The translations under genes and the position numbers were made by a program. Positions 38,751 through 46,222 of a stretch of DNA of 64,000 nucleotides are shown here, piece by piece. Numbering within the stretch: the first letter of the stretch is position 1; every line of letters starts with the position of its first letter. The DNA lies in the NCBI RefSeq assembly GCF_001646785.1, contig NZ_LRRH01000020.1:62001-126000 (forward strand). The letters run 5' to 3'. The notes beneath the pieces are model-generated. The model saw only the letters and a program-made list of their open reading frames with translations. It searched no databases and was not told where the DNA came from. This stretch comes from Rhodococcus phenolicus (GTDB taxonomy: Bacteria; Actinomycetota; Actinomycetes; Mycobacteriales; Mycobacteriaceae).

Positions 38751-39143
38751 CTACCGGTCCTCGGGATCCTTGACGACGAGAACCGGTACCGGAACCTCGA
38801 TCAGCAGCCGCTGCAACGGACGTTCCAGCAGGAACTTACCGAGAGCATTACGGCCCCGGCTGCCGACCACCACCCGGTCGGCGCCGCTGTCGACGACGAG
38901 TTCGACGAGAGTGCCCACCGGATCGCCGTCGTGCACGGCGGAGCGCACCTCCCAGTCCCCGTCCCCGGCGATCCGCCGCACCGCGGTGCGCACCGATTCG
39001 GCCTCCGCCGCGGCCGCCGGACCGTCGTCGTCGAGCACGTGCAACACCAGCAGATTCTCGTGCCGCCGGGCAGCCTCGTCGACGGCGGCGACGAGCGCGG
39101 CGCGCCCCTCGGGGGTCTCGGCATGAACTACTGCGACGGTCAT
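38751..39143 (-). CDS. Universal stress protein (UspA family)
   Basis: The 130-residue single-domain protein has the ATP-binding-type UspA signature VVVGSRGRNALGKFLL near residues 92-108 and ends VPVPVLVVKDPEDR. The family binds ATP and accumulates under stress. ATG at 39143 follows AGGAG at 6-base spacing; the in-frame extension to 39191 lacks one. It lies 18 bases upstream of the DUF2784 gene on the same strand. Confidence 0.9.
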   Translation of the reverse strand: MTVAVVHAETPEGRAALVAAVDEAARRHENLLVLHVLDDDGPAAAAEAESVRTAVRRIAGDGDWEVRSAVHDGDPVGTLVELVVDSGADRVVVGSRGRNALGKFLLERPLQRLLIEVPVPVLVVKDPEDR

Positions 39144-39211
39144 GTGCTGCTCCTGGACGGGTCGACGGGGCTGCCTCCAGTATCCCGGCACCGACCCGGC
39201 GGGGCACCGTC

Positions 39212-39242
39212 GAGCAGGTGTGGAACCGGTCTCGACCTGCTC
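39212..39242. terminator. Hairpin downstream of the zinc-ribbon SDR gene
   Basis: GAGCAGGT (39212-39219) pairs with ACCTGCTC (39235-39242). It lies about 53 bases past the stop of the minus-strand gene ending at 39295. Nearby are two copies of GTGG-N4-CCAC (around 39272-39302), the right one overlapping the last codon and stop of the SDR gene. Confidence 0.6.
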
Positions 39243-39294
39243 TTTCGTGTCGGATGCGTCTCAGTCGTGGCTCACCACGGATGTCATTTGTGGT

Positions 39295-40782
39295 TCACCA
39301 CGGTGCCGGTTTGTAGTCCTTCAGGAAGCAGCCGTACAGGTCGACACCCGCCTCGCCCTGCACGATCGGGTCGTAGACCCGTGCCGCGCCGTCGACCAGG
39401 TCGAGCGGAGCGTGGAAGCCCTCCTCGGCCAGCCGCATCTTGGTGTGGTGTGGGCGCTCATCGGTGATCCACCCCGTATCCACCGCCGTCATGAGGATGC
39501 CGTCGGAGAGCATTTCCTCCGAACTGGTGCGGGTGAGCATGTTGAGCGCAGCCTTGGCCATGTTGGTGTGCGGATGGCCCGCGCCCTTGTAGCGGCGACC
39601 GGCGAACTGCCCTTCCATCGCGGAGACGTTCACCACGTACTTGCGGCGCGCGGGGGCCGCGGCCATCGCTGGCCGCAGCCGGTTGACCAGGATGAACGGC
39701 GCCACCGAGTTGCACAGCTGCACCTCGAGCAGTTCGAGGGGCTCGACCTCGCCGACCGCCTGCACCCAGCTGTTGGTGTGCACGAGATCCGGAAGCAATC
39801 CGCCCGCGTCGACCGCGACACCCGCAGCGATCCGCTCCGGGGTCGCGGACCCGGCGACCATCGCCAGCGCCGTCACCGACTCCGGTGTCAGAGCGTGTGC
39901 GGCGAGTTCGGTCGGGAGCGACCCGGCCAGCGCCGCCGGGTGCGCGTCCGACGGTTTGCCGAAGGTGATCATCTCGGGCCGGGGACCGGCGGGCAGCGGC
40001 CCCGACTCGGCGTCGGCCAGCGCCGAATAGGCACCGGGGGAGCGGCGCACCGTCTGCGCGGCGTTGTTGATGAGAATGTCGAGAGGCCCCTGCGCGGCGA
40101 CGTCGTCGGCGAGGGCGACCACCTGCGCCGGATCACGCAGGTCGATCCCCACGATCCGCAGCCGGTGGATCCAGTCGGCGCTGTCCTCCATCGCCGAGAA
40201 CCGGCGGATCGCGTCGTGCGGGAACCGGGTGGTCACGGTCGTGTGCGCCCCGTCGCGCAGCAGACGCAACGCGATGTACATGCCGATCTTCGCGCGACCA
40301 CCGGTGAGAAGCGCACGGCGACCCGACAGATCGGTCCGGGCGTCGCGCTTGGCGTGGTTCTCGCTCGCGCAGTTCGGGCACAGCTGGTGGTAGAACGCGT
40401 CGACCCGGGTGTACTTGTCCTTGCACACGTAGCAGTGCCGGGGACGCAGCAGCGTGCCCGCGGACGCGCCGCGCGTCGTCGACGTCAGCGTCAGCCCGGC
40501 GGTCTCGTCGTCGATGCGGGTCGGGGAGCCGGTCGCGGTCGCGGCCAGCACGTCGCGGTCGGCCTCGACCTTCCGTGTCCGCGCCTCGTTGCGGCGCAGC
40601 CGCTTGAACTTCTTGAACATGTGGCCGACGGCCCGCTGTACGGCGATCGCGTCGGGATCGTCGGCGTCCAGACCGGCCGCGAGATCGAGAACCCGCAGGC
40701 AGGTTTCGAGGTCGGCCGGGTCGATCGCGCTCGTCGGGACGGCGGCGGCATCCGCGGCCGGGGTGTCGCAGTGGGAGTTCAT
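39295..40782 (-). CDS. Short-chain dehydrogenase with N-terminal zinc ribbon
   Basis: The 495-residue protein starts with a basic helical region (FKKFKRLRRNEARTRK, near residues 56-71), then a zinc ribbon with Cys117, Cys120, Cys135 and Cys138, then an SDR domain with the cofactor motif GGRAKIG (about 161-167) and NNAAQT. The usual YxxxK active-site motif is altered: the aligned segment reads HTNMAKAAL, placing Thr where Tyr is expected, with Ser in NVSAMEG retained. Its reaction is therefore uncertain. The start ATG at 40782 gives a protein beginning just before the first conserved helix; a very long upstream frame lies antisense to mqo and was rejected. Confidence 0.8.
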   Translation of the reverse strand: MNSHCDTPAADAAAVPTSAIDPADLETCLRVLDLAAGLDADDPDAIAVQRAVGHMFKKFKRLRRNEARTRKVEADRDVLAATATGSPTRIDDETAGLTLTSTTRGASAGTLLRPRHCYVCKDKYTRVDAFYHQLCPNCASENHAKRDARTDLSGRRALLTGGRAKIGMYIALRLLRDGAHTTVTTRFPHDAIRRFSAMEDSADWIHRLRIVGIDLRDPAQVVALADDVAAQGPLDILINNAAQTVRRSPGAYSALADAESGPLPAGPRPEMITFGKPSDAHPAALAGSLPTELAAHALTPESVTALAMVAGSATPERIAAGVAVDAGGLLPDLVHTNSWVQAVGEVEPLELLEVQLCNSVAPFILVNRLRPAMAAAPARRKYVVNVSAMEGQFAGRRYKGAGHPHTNMAKAALNMLTRTSSEEMLSDGILMTAVDTGWITDERPHHTKMRLAEEGFHAPLDLVDGAARVYDPIVQGEAGVDLYGCFLKDYKPAPW

Positions 40783-40869
40783 GAACCTTTTCCGGAAGTC
40801 GTGCGGTAGCAATAGATGGTATCGGGCGCAGCAGGTGCGTCCGTCCACACACCCGAGGAGCACCGGACC

Positions 40870-41091
40870 ATGAGCGCCGCCAAGAAGAAGTTCGCCGACC
40901 TCGCCCCGTGGCAGAAGGCCGTGGTCCTCACACTCGCGAGTGTGCAGTTGTCGCTGGCGGCTTCGGCGTGGGCGGACCTCGCCACCCGGCCCGCCGACAA
41001 GGTCAACGGCAGCAAGGGCAAGTGGGCGCTCATCACCCTCATCAACTTCGTGGGTCCCGTCTGGTACTTCCGCAAGGGCCGCCGCGCCTGA
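40870..41091 (+). CDS. Small membrane protein with PLD-nuclease-N-type domain
   Basis: The 73-residue protein has two hydrophobic segments (about 16-32 and 50-66) and ends FVGPVWYFRKGRRA, the pattern of the PLDc_N domain found at the N-terminus of cardiolipin synthases and as a stand-alone small membrane protein. ATG at 40870 follows GAGGAG (40855-40860). It is divergent from the zinc-ribbon SDR gene and convergent with mqo. Function as a free-standing domain is unknown. Confidence 0.75.
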   Translation: MSAAKKKFADLAPWQKAVVLTLASVQLSLAASAWADLATRPADKVNGSKGKWALITLINFVGPVWYFRKGRRA

Positions 41092-41099
41092 ACGATCGC

Positions 41100-41148
41100 G
41101 TTCGGTGTGGATTCGTGTCCGCCCGGCGATCACGAATCCACACAGAAC
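41100..41148. terminator. Hairpin, palindrome family B copy 1, overlapping the mqo stop
   Basis: GTTCGGTGTGGATTCGTG (41100-41117) pairs with CACGAATCCACACAGAAC (41131-41148) with one mismatch. It lies between the convergent small membrane protein and mqo genes and includes the mqo stop (41130-41132), so the last mqo codons (FCVDS) are encoded by the repeat itself. A second family B copy lies at 45495-45543. Confidence 0.75.
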
Positions 41149-42539
41149 CGATCCAGGATCGGCGCCCACCGCGCGCGGTGCTGCGGGAAACACGCGCCGA
41201 GCAGATCGATCATGACGGCGGGCGCGATCGAAGCGCCGGGGGAGGCGCCGAGCAGACCCGCGATGGTGCCGTCCGCGCCGACGACGACCTCGGTGCCGAA
41301 CGTGAGGACACCGATCTTCCGCGGGTGCGGGACGATCAGCTGGGCGCGCTGCCCGGCGTCGACCAGCTCCCAGTCGCCGTCGCGGGCGGTGGGCACGAAC
41401 CGCCGCAGCTGCTGCAGCTTCCGGCCGCGCGACGCCGCGAGTTGCCCTATCAGGTAGCCGAGCAGGGGCAGATTCTGCACAGCGACCGCGACCAGCGGCG
41501 CGATGTTGTGCGGCCGGATCGTCGCGAACAGGTCGGTGAGGCGTCCGTGCTTCAGCAGCCGGGTGCTGAACGTCGCGTAGGGGCCGAACATCAACGAGGC
41601 CTTCCCGTCGACGATTCGGGTGTCGAGGTGCGGGACGGACATCGGCGGCGCACCCACGTCGGCCTGGCTGTAGACCTTCGCGCGGTGTGCGGCCACGATG
41701 TCCGGGTCGTCGGTGCGCAGGAACTGCGCGCCGATCGGGAACACGCCGTAGCCGCGCACCTCGGGGATCCGCGCCTTCTGCAGAAGCGTGAGCGCGTGTC
41801 CGCCGGCACCGACGAAGACGAAGCGTGTCCGCATCGAGAACCGTTCGCCGCCTGCACGTCCGCCGACGATCCACCGTCCGTCCGGTTCGCGGCGCAGCCT
41901 CCGCACCTCGTGACCGGTGACCACCCGGGCACCACGAGCGCGCACCCCACTCAGCAACGCGCGAGTCACGCCGCCGAAGTCGACATCGGTCCCGCCAGGC
42001 TGGCGGGTCGCGGCGACCGTTTCGTCGCCCGTGCGGCCCGCCATCAGCAGCGGCGCCCAGGTGGCGATCACTCGCGGGTCCTCGCTGTACTCCATCTCGG
42101 CGAACCGCGGTGACCGCCGCAACGTCTCGAATCGTTGCCGCAGGTAGGCCACGTCGCGATCGCCGAACACGACGTTCATGTGCGGTGTCGGGTTCACGAA
42201 CGACGTTCCGGCCAGGTCGCCGGAGTCCACGAGCGAGTCCCAGAACCGGCGGGTGAGCTCGAACTGCCGACCGATCTGCTCCGCGCGGCACGGGTCGGCG
42301 GGGTCGGGCATGTAGTTGAGTTCGCACATCCCGGCGTGCCCCGTGCCGGCGTTGTTCCAGGCGGCGCTGCTCTCCTGCGCGACCCGGTCGAGGCGTTCGA
42401 GGACGACGATCGACCAGTCGGGCTGCAACCGGGCCAGCAGAGCTCCCAGGGTTGCGGACATGATGCCGGCGCCGATCAGGACGGCGTCGTACTCACGATC
42501 GAGAACTTCTGTCCCGCTGTCGGTTTCGAAGTCGTTCAC
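41130..42539 (-). CDS. mqo: Malate:quinone oxidoreductase
   Basis: The 469-residue FAD enzyme oxidises malate to oxaloacetate and passes electrons to quinones at the membrane. It has the dinucleotide motif VLIGAGIMSATLGALL, ERLDRVAQESSAAWNNAGTGHAG and NYMPDPADP, all typical of Mqo, and the C-terminal GLLGASPGASIAP. GTG at 42539 is followed by the conserved fold after a short leader. The gene is divergent from a LysR-family gene that may control it. The last residues are encoded by a palindromic repeat. Confidence 0.95.
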   Translation of the reverse strand: MNDFETDSGTEVLDREYDAVLIGAGIMSATLGALLARLQPDWSIVVLERLDRVAQESSAAWNNAGTGHAGMCELNYMPDPADPCRAEQIGRQFELTRRFWDSLVDSGDLAGTSFVNPTPHMNVVFGDRDVAYLRQRFETLRRSPRFAEMEYSEDPRVIATWAPLLMAGRTGDETVAATRQPGGTDVDFGGVTRALLSGVRARGARVVTGHEVRRLRREPDGRWIVGGRAGGERFSMRTRFVFVGAGGHALTLLQKARIPEVRGYGVFPIGAQFLRTDDPDIVAAHRAKVYSQADVGAPPMSVPHLDTRIVDGKASLMFGPYATFSTRLLKHGRLTDLFATIRPHNIAPLVAVAVQNLPLLGYLIGQLAASRGRKLQQLRRFVPTARDGDWELVDAGQRAQLIVPHPRKIGVLTFGTEVVVGADGTIAGLLGASPGASIAPAVMIDLLGACFPQHRARWAPILDRFCVDS

Positions 42540-42632
42540 GACAGTTCACCTTCTCCCGTGTGGATGTCTCCTCAGCGTCCACCCCGGAATTCGATCCGTC
42601 CAACGATGAAACAGGGTCTATATGATCCGAAT

Positions 42633-43535
42633 ATGGAATGGTTTTTGTCCGAGGAAGCCGCCGCAGTCGCGCCGCTGCTGGCCGCATTCGACGCCGCCGC
42701 CCGGGAAGGACACATCACCCACGCCGCCGACCGGCTCGGAGTGCCGCAGTCGTCGGTCAGCCGGCGGATCAAAACCCTCGAGAACACCGTCGGGCTGTCG
42801 CTGTTCCAGCCGGTCGGCCGCGGCGTTGCCCTCACCCCCGCGGGCCGCGAACTCCACGACCGCACCCGTGACCTGATCCGGGACCTCGACGACGCGATCG
42901 GCGCCGTCCGCAGGCACGCCGACCCCGACAGCGGCGTGGTCCGATTCGGATTCCCGCTGACACTGGGGCCGGTGAGCGTTCCGTCCCTGCTCGCCGACTT
43001 CCACCGCGCCGCACCGCGGATCCGGCTGCATCTCGTCCAGGCGCACGGCGCGGCCCTGGCCGACATGGTCCGGGACGGCCGTCTCGACCTCGCCGTGATG
43101 ATTCCGCCTCCCGTCGATCTGCCCGCCACCGTCCTCGGCCGCCAGCCGCTGCGGTTGCACGTGGCGACGGCGCACCGTCTCGCCGGCCGGGACACCGTCG
43201 ACCTCACCGACCTGGCCGACGAACACTTCATCGCCGGCCCGCCCAGCTATCACATCCGTGAGGTCCTCGAAACCTGCTGTGCGGAAGCCGGGTTCGCCCC
43301 ACACATCGCCTTCGAGATCAGCGAGTTCGAAACGGTCCGCGTCCTCGTCGCCCACGGACTCGGTGTCGCGCTGCTGCCACCCGCCGAAACCCCGGTCGCG
43401 GGCACTGCCACCGTGCCGGTGCGCGGCGTCGTCGACCGCATCATCGGACTGGCGACGGGCACCCGCGAGTTGTCGCCCCCGGCGGCGCGACTGCACGAGC
43501 ATCTCACCGCACACGCCGACCGATTCCGCGGATGA
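42633..43535 (+). CDS. LysR-family transcriptional regulator
   Basis: The 300-residue protein has an N-terminal winged helix (GHITHAADRLGVPQSSVSRR, near residues 25-45; LENTVGLSLF following) and a LysR substrate-binding domain. The adjacent divergent mqo gene is the likely target. ATG at 42633 lies about 12 bases after a TATATGAT -10-like box, fitting a leaderless transcript; ATG at 42606 in the same frame would add nine residues. The effector is unknown. Low-GC bases around 42606-42640 fit a promoter. Confidence 0.9.
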   Translation: MEWFLSEEAAAVAPLLAAFDAAAREGHITHAADRLGVPQSSVSRRIKTLENTVGLSLFQPVGRGVALTPAGRELHDRTRDLIRDLDDAIGAVRRHADPDSGVVRFGFPLTLGPVSVPSLLADFHRAAPRIRLHLVQAHGAALADMVRDGRLDLAVMIPPPVDLPATVLGRQPLRLHVATAHRLAGRDTVDLTDLADEHFIAGPPSYHIREVLETCCAEAGFAPHIAFEISEFETVRVLVAHGLGVALLPPAETPVAGTATVPVRGVVDRIIGLATGTRELSPPAARLHEHLTAHADRFRG

Positions 43536-43554
43536 GCCCGGTACTCTTGCCTCT

Positions 43555-43878
43555 GTGGCACGCATCGTGGACGGACTCGCGCAGCGGCTGAACGTCGTTC
43601 AGCTCGCGTGGCTGTCGGTGCTCGCGATCCTCGTCACGGTCACCGCCGCGATCGACGCCCCGACGGCGGTGGCCGCGGCGGCAGTCGCGATCGTCCTGAT
43701 CGTCGCGGTCGCCGGGCACAGCGTTCTGCCGGCGTTGCGTGCGCTGACGGCATCGTCGGCCGGGCCGCCCCGGGAGGAACGCCGCCTGCGCGGCGCGTTC
43801 CGCAGGCAGAGCGCCCCGAACACCCCCGGGCGCCCCCGGCGCCCACGAGCACCCGGGCGGGACCTGCTCGCCGCGTAA
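43555..43878 (+). CDS. DUF6412 family small membrane protein
   Basis: The 107-residue protein has two hydrophobic segments (about 12-30 and 36-55) and a basic tail ending RRQSAPNTPGRPRRPRAPG, which I recognise as the DUF6412 pattern (RRQxxPxxPGRPRPRAPG). In actinobacteria this family is commonly encoded next to a YidC-type insertase, as here (next gene). GTG at 43555 is 20 bases after the LysR stop. Its role with the insertase is unknown. Confidence 0.75.
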   Translation: MARIVDGLAQRLNVVQLAWLSVLAILVTVTAAIDAPTAVAAAAVAIVLIVAVAGHSVLPALRALTASSAGPPREERRLRGAFRRQSAPNTPGRPRRPRAPGRDLLAA

Positions 43879-44000
43879 CGCTCCCGAGAGCCCGCGGCAC
43901 GCGCAGCCCTACCCGAAGCGCCGCCGTCCCGACAGGACCGGCCGCGCCCGTCACCCGCACGATGCCGCGCCTGCCGCCGCATCGTGCCGGAAGGTGCTCG

Positions 44001-44936
44001 ATGCTCGACTTCGTCTACTATCCCGTCTCCGCGATCCTGTGGTTCTGGCACAAGGCGTTCGGCGCCGTGCTCGGCCCCGACAACGGCGTCGCGTGGGCGC
44101 TCGCCGTGATCTTCCTCGTCTTCACCGTGCGGCTCGTCCTGCTGACCCCCGCGATCCGGCAGATCCGCACCACCCGCCGGATGCAGAAGCTGCAACCGCA
44201 GATCGCGGCCCTGCAACGCAAGTACGCCGGCGACCGTTCCCGCATGGCGCTCGAGATGCAGCAACTCCAGAAGGAACACGGATTCAACCCGCTGATGGGC
44301 TGCCTGCCTGCGCTGGTGCAGATCCCGGTCTTCCTCGGCCTGTTCCACGTCCTGCGATCGTTCAACCGCACCGGCACCGGACTCGGCCGGCCCGGAATGA
44401 CACCGGACGAGAACGCGAACACCGCGAACTACCTCTTCGGCGCGGCCGACGTGCAATCGTTCCTCGGTGCCCGCCTGTTCGGTGCCCCGATCTCCGCCGC
44501 GATCACCACGCCGGAGAACACACTGGTGTCGTTCGTGCATTTCGGCGGCATCCCGGCGCTCGGCACGATCGCGGCCGTCGCAGTTCCGTTGATGGTGATC
44601 GCGGGTCTCGCGACCCACTTCAACGCGCGCGCGGCGCTGCCACAGGGGAACCCGGACCCCGCGGCGAATCCGCAGAGCGCCGTGATGAACAAGATCATGC
44701 TCTGGGTGTTCCCGCTCGGTGCCCTCGTCGGCGGACCGTTCCTGATGATCGCGATCCTGCTGTACTGGGTGAGCAACAACATCTGGACCTACGTGCAGCA
44801 GCGGATCGTCCACGCCCGCCTCGACCGGGAGGACGCGGCCGAGCATCTCCGCCGGGAGGAAATGCGGCAGGCAGCTGCCCCGAAACCGGGCGCGCACCCG
44901 GCCGGGAGGAAGTCCCGGAAGAAGGCCCGTCGTTGA
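44001..44936 (+). CDS. YidC/Oxa1-family membrane protein insertase
   Basis: The 311-residue protein has the YidC core: ILWFWHKAFGAVLG, LVLLTPAIRQIRTTRRMQ, EHGFNPLMGCLPALVQIPVF and later WVFPLGALVGGPFLMIAILLYW (in parts). It ends with a basic tail (RKSRKKARR) able to contact the ribosome. It lacks the large periplasmic domain of Gram-negative YidC. It is probably a second paralogue, because the primary actinobacterial copy lies near oriC with rnpA and jag. ATG at 44001 follows GGAAGG at 6-base spacing. DUF6412 upstream is its usual partner. Confidence 0.9.
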   Translation: MLDFVYYPVSAILWFWHKAFGAVLGPDNGVAWALAVIFLVFTVRLVLLTPAIRQIRTTRRMQKLQPQIAALQRKYAGDRSRMALEMQQLQKEHGFNPLMGCLPALVQIPVFLGLFHVLRSFNRTGTGLGRPGMTPDENANTANYLFGAADVQSFLGARLFGAPISAAITTPENTLVSFVHFGGIPALGTIAAVAVPLMVIAGLATHFNARAALPQGNPDPAANPQSAVMNKIMLWVFPLGALVGGPFLMIAILLYWVSNNIWTYVQQRIVHARLDREDAAEHLRREEMRQAAAPKPGAHPAGRKSRKKARR

Positions 44937-44952
44937 GTCCTCACCCCGCGTC

Positions 44953-45234
44953 GTGACGATCGACGAAGGCGAGGAACCGTGGCACGTCCTGCTCCGTATT
45001 CGTCCAGAGCAGGTCGTGCCCGACCTCGGGTTGGATCCGATCTCCGCCGCCGCAAGTCGGTCGCGGATCCGCGCGGCACTTACCGCCCGCGTCGGAGATC
45101 CGGAACTCGACGCCGAACCCGTCCTCGCCGCGATCGGCGGCACCGCCCAGGGCGTGCTGTCCGCGTCTCCACCGTGGACACGGCTGTCGCGATCGTCGGC
45201 TGGCTCCCGGCCTCACCACACGCGACTGAACTGA
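44953..45234 (+). CDS. Small hypothetical protein, possibly frameshifted
   Basis: The 93-residue frame from GTG 44953 has strong G/C at third codon positions through about residue 70 (WHVLLRIRPEQVVPDLG near the start), then a Ser/Arg/Pro-rich tail. In the next frame the sequence after about 45160 reads STVDTAVAIVGWLPASPHA, which looks more protein-like, so a frameshift or sequencing error is possible. No family is recognised. It follows yidC by 16 bases on the same strand and converges with the small gene ending at 45237. Confidence 0.4.
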   Translation: MTIDEGEEPWHVLLRIRPEQVVPDLGLDPISAAASRSRIRAALTARVGDPELDAEPVLAAIGGTAQGVLSASPPWTRLSRSSAGSRPHHTRLN

Positions 45235-45236
45235 CG

Positions 45237-45419
45237 TCACCAGGACTGCGCGGCGGCGCGCCGTTGCTGGCGTCGCCCACCCTTGCCGTCGTGGCGGCGA
45301 CGTGACGGAATGCGCTGCGCGCGGCGGCGCAACGCCAATTCGTGTTGCAGGCGATCGTCCGGCAACTTGCCGGGCCCGTAGATGCTGGTGCCGTCGGCGC
45401 GTTGGATCGTTGCGGTCAT
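45237..45419 (-). CDS. Small basic hypothetical protein (60 residues)
   Basis: ATG at 45419 is preceded by a strong ribosome binding site (AAGGGGGGAGAA). The peptide starts MTATIQRADGTSIYGPGKLP and becomes very rich in Arg, Gln and His in its second half. No family is recognised. The strong initiation signal and uninterrupted frame make it a likely real gene; its basic tail would suit nucleic-acid binding, which is inference. Confidence 0.6.
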   Translation of the reverse strand: MTATIQRADGTSIYGPGKLPDDRLQHELALRRRAQRIPSRRRHDGKGGRRQQRRAAAQSW

Positions 45420-45494
45420 TTCTCCCCCCTTCGCTCTGTCGAAGTGAACGTCACAGTGGAGCGCGCGCACGACATCCGGGCAACGGAATTTTGT

Positions 45495-45543
45495 GTTCTG
45501 TGTGGATTTTCATCCGTCCGGCGAACATGAATCCACACAGAAC
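45495..45543. repeat. Palindrome family B copy 2
   Basis: GTTCTGTGTGGATT (45495-45508) is complementary to AATCCACACAGAAC (45530-45543), with partial pairing inward and a short insertion in the left arm. It matches the hairpin at 41100-41148, but here no intact gene ends in it; instead it adjoins the 3' side of a P-loop ATPase fragment. It may have arrived with, or truncated, that gene. Confidence 0.65.
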
Positions 45544-45560
45544 TGAGGGGACGCGGGAAG

Positions 45561-45602
45561 CGTCTTGCCCGCACCGAATGCGCCGTTGATCCAGACGATC
45601 GT
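45561..45602 (-). pseudogene. Fragment of a P-loop AAA-type ATPase gene
   Basis: On the minus strand 14 codons read (T)IVWINGAFGAGKT, the N-terminus of a P-loop ATPase family in which IVW-NGAFGAGKT immediately follows the start Met. The expected ATG is ACG (45600-45602) and the frame runs into palindrome family B directly after the Walker A motif. The rest of the gene is absent, so this is a remnant. The fragment is short, but the Walker A context is highly specific. Confidence 0.5.
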
Positions 45603-45638
45603 CTCGCGAGTGTAATGATTTGTGCCGCAACGAGAAAC

Positions 45639-45670
45639 GAGGTCACATTCCCTGTCGGGTTCGTGACCTC
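45639..45670 (-). terminator. Terminator of tRNA-Leu copy 1
   Basis: GAGGTCAC and GTGACCTC are perfect 8-base arms with a 16-base loop, lying 28-59 bases past the tRNA 3' end on the minus strand, followed there by GTTTCTCGTT. This is a plausible intrinsic terminator. Confidence 0.65.
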
Positions 45671-45698
45671 GCATGTGCAGTTCCGGGAACCGCCGATG

Positions 45699-45784
45699 TG
45701 TCCGAGGGGGGACTTGAACCCCCACGTCCGTTAATAGGACACTAGCACCTCAAGCTAGCGCGTCTGCCATTCCGCCACTCGGAC
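45699..45784 (-). tRNA. tRNA-Leu (anticodon GAG), copy 1
   Basis: On the minus strand an 86-base tRNA begins GTCCGAG and ends CTCGGAC plus discriminator A, with the 7-bp acceptor stem intact. The anticodon arm is CTAGC-TTGAGGT-GCTAG, giving anticodon GAG for CUC/CUU leucine codons, and a long variable arm is present, as for tRNA-Leu. The T arm contains GTTCAAG. CCA is not encoded. It is identical over 86 bases to copy 2 at 46020-46105. Confidence 0.96.
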
Positions 45785-45899
45785 CGGGATGTGCGTGGAC
45801 ATGCCGGTAGCTCCCGCTCCCGCGGGCGCTGACGAGAACAGTAGCGCATGGATGCGCAATTCCCCAATTCGGGTGCCGATGTCGCGCGATACCCCGGGA

Positions 45900-45945
45900 C
45901 TCGTGCGCGGTTCCGGCAACGGCCGCTACCGAAAGCGCGCACGAG
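45900..45945. repeat. Palindrome family A copy 3
   Basis: CTCGTGCGC (45900-45908) pairs with GCGCACGAG (45937-45945), and internal parts resemble the CGGTAGC/GCTACCG core of family A with several mismatches. It sits between the two tRNA-Leu genes, the only family A copy in the window not placed between convergent protein genes. Confidence 0.65.
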
Positions 45946-45961
45946 CGGAAGGAAGCCGAGA

Positions 45962-46003
45962 ACGACGAAGGCCCCGGACCTGTCGGTTCGGGGCCTTCGT
46001 CGT
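45962..46003 (-). terminator. Terminator of tRNA-Leu copy 2
   Basis: ACGACGAAGGCCCCG (45962-45976) and CGGGGCCTTCGTCGT (45989-46003) form a perfect 15-bp stem 17 bases past the 3' end of tRNA-Leu copy 2, followed on the minus strand by TCTCGGCTTCCTTCC. This is one of the strongest hairpins in the window. Confidence 0.85.
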
Positions 46004-46019
46004 CTGTCTCAACTCAGAG

Positions 46020-46105
46020 TGTCCGAGGGGGGACTTGAACCCCCACGTCCGTTAATAGGACACTAGCACCTCAAGCTAGCGCGTCTGCCATTCCGCCACT
46101 CGGAC
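46020..46105 (-). tRNA. tRNA-Leu (anticodon GAG), copy 2
   Basis: The 86-base sequence is identical to the tRNA-Leu(GAG) at 45699-45784, with the same acceptor stem, anticodon loop TTGAGGT and long variable arm. The flanks differ, and it has its own terminator at 45962-46003, so each copy is transcribed as a separate unit or read through from right to left. The divergent M20 peptidase gene starts 117 bases to its right. Confidence 0.96.
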
Positions 46106-46222
46106 TGAATTGTTCGCACCCGCTTCCGTGGGTGCTGTGAAAGAGTAACCCACGGCGTCCACGCGCCCAAATCGTCCCCTTCACCTGCGCAGATGCGAAC
46201 CGCCGGTGGTAGACATGCAGAC

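Noticed and set aside
40783-42327. Extension of the zinc-ribbon SDR frame by 515 codons antisense to the small membrane protein and frame-shifted within mqo
   Set aside because: The added part overlaps mqo in another frame, is low complexity, and the SDR has its own plausible start at 40782.
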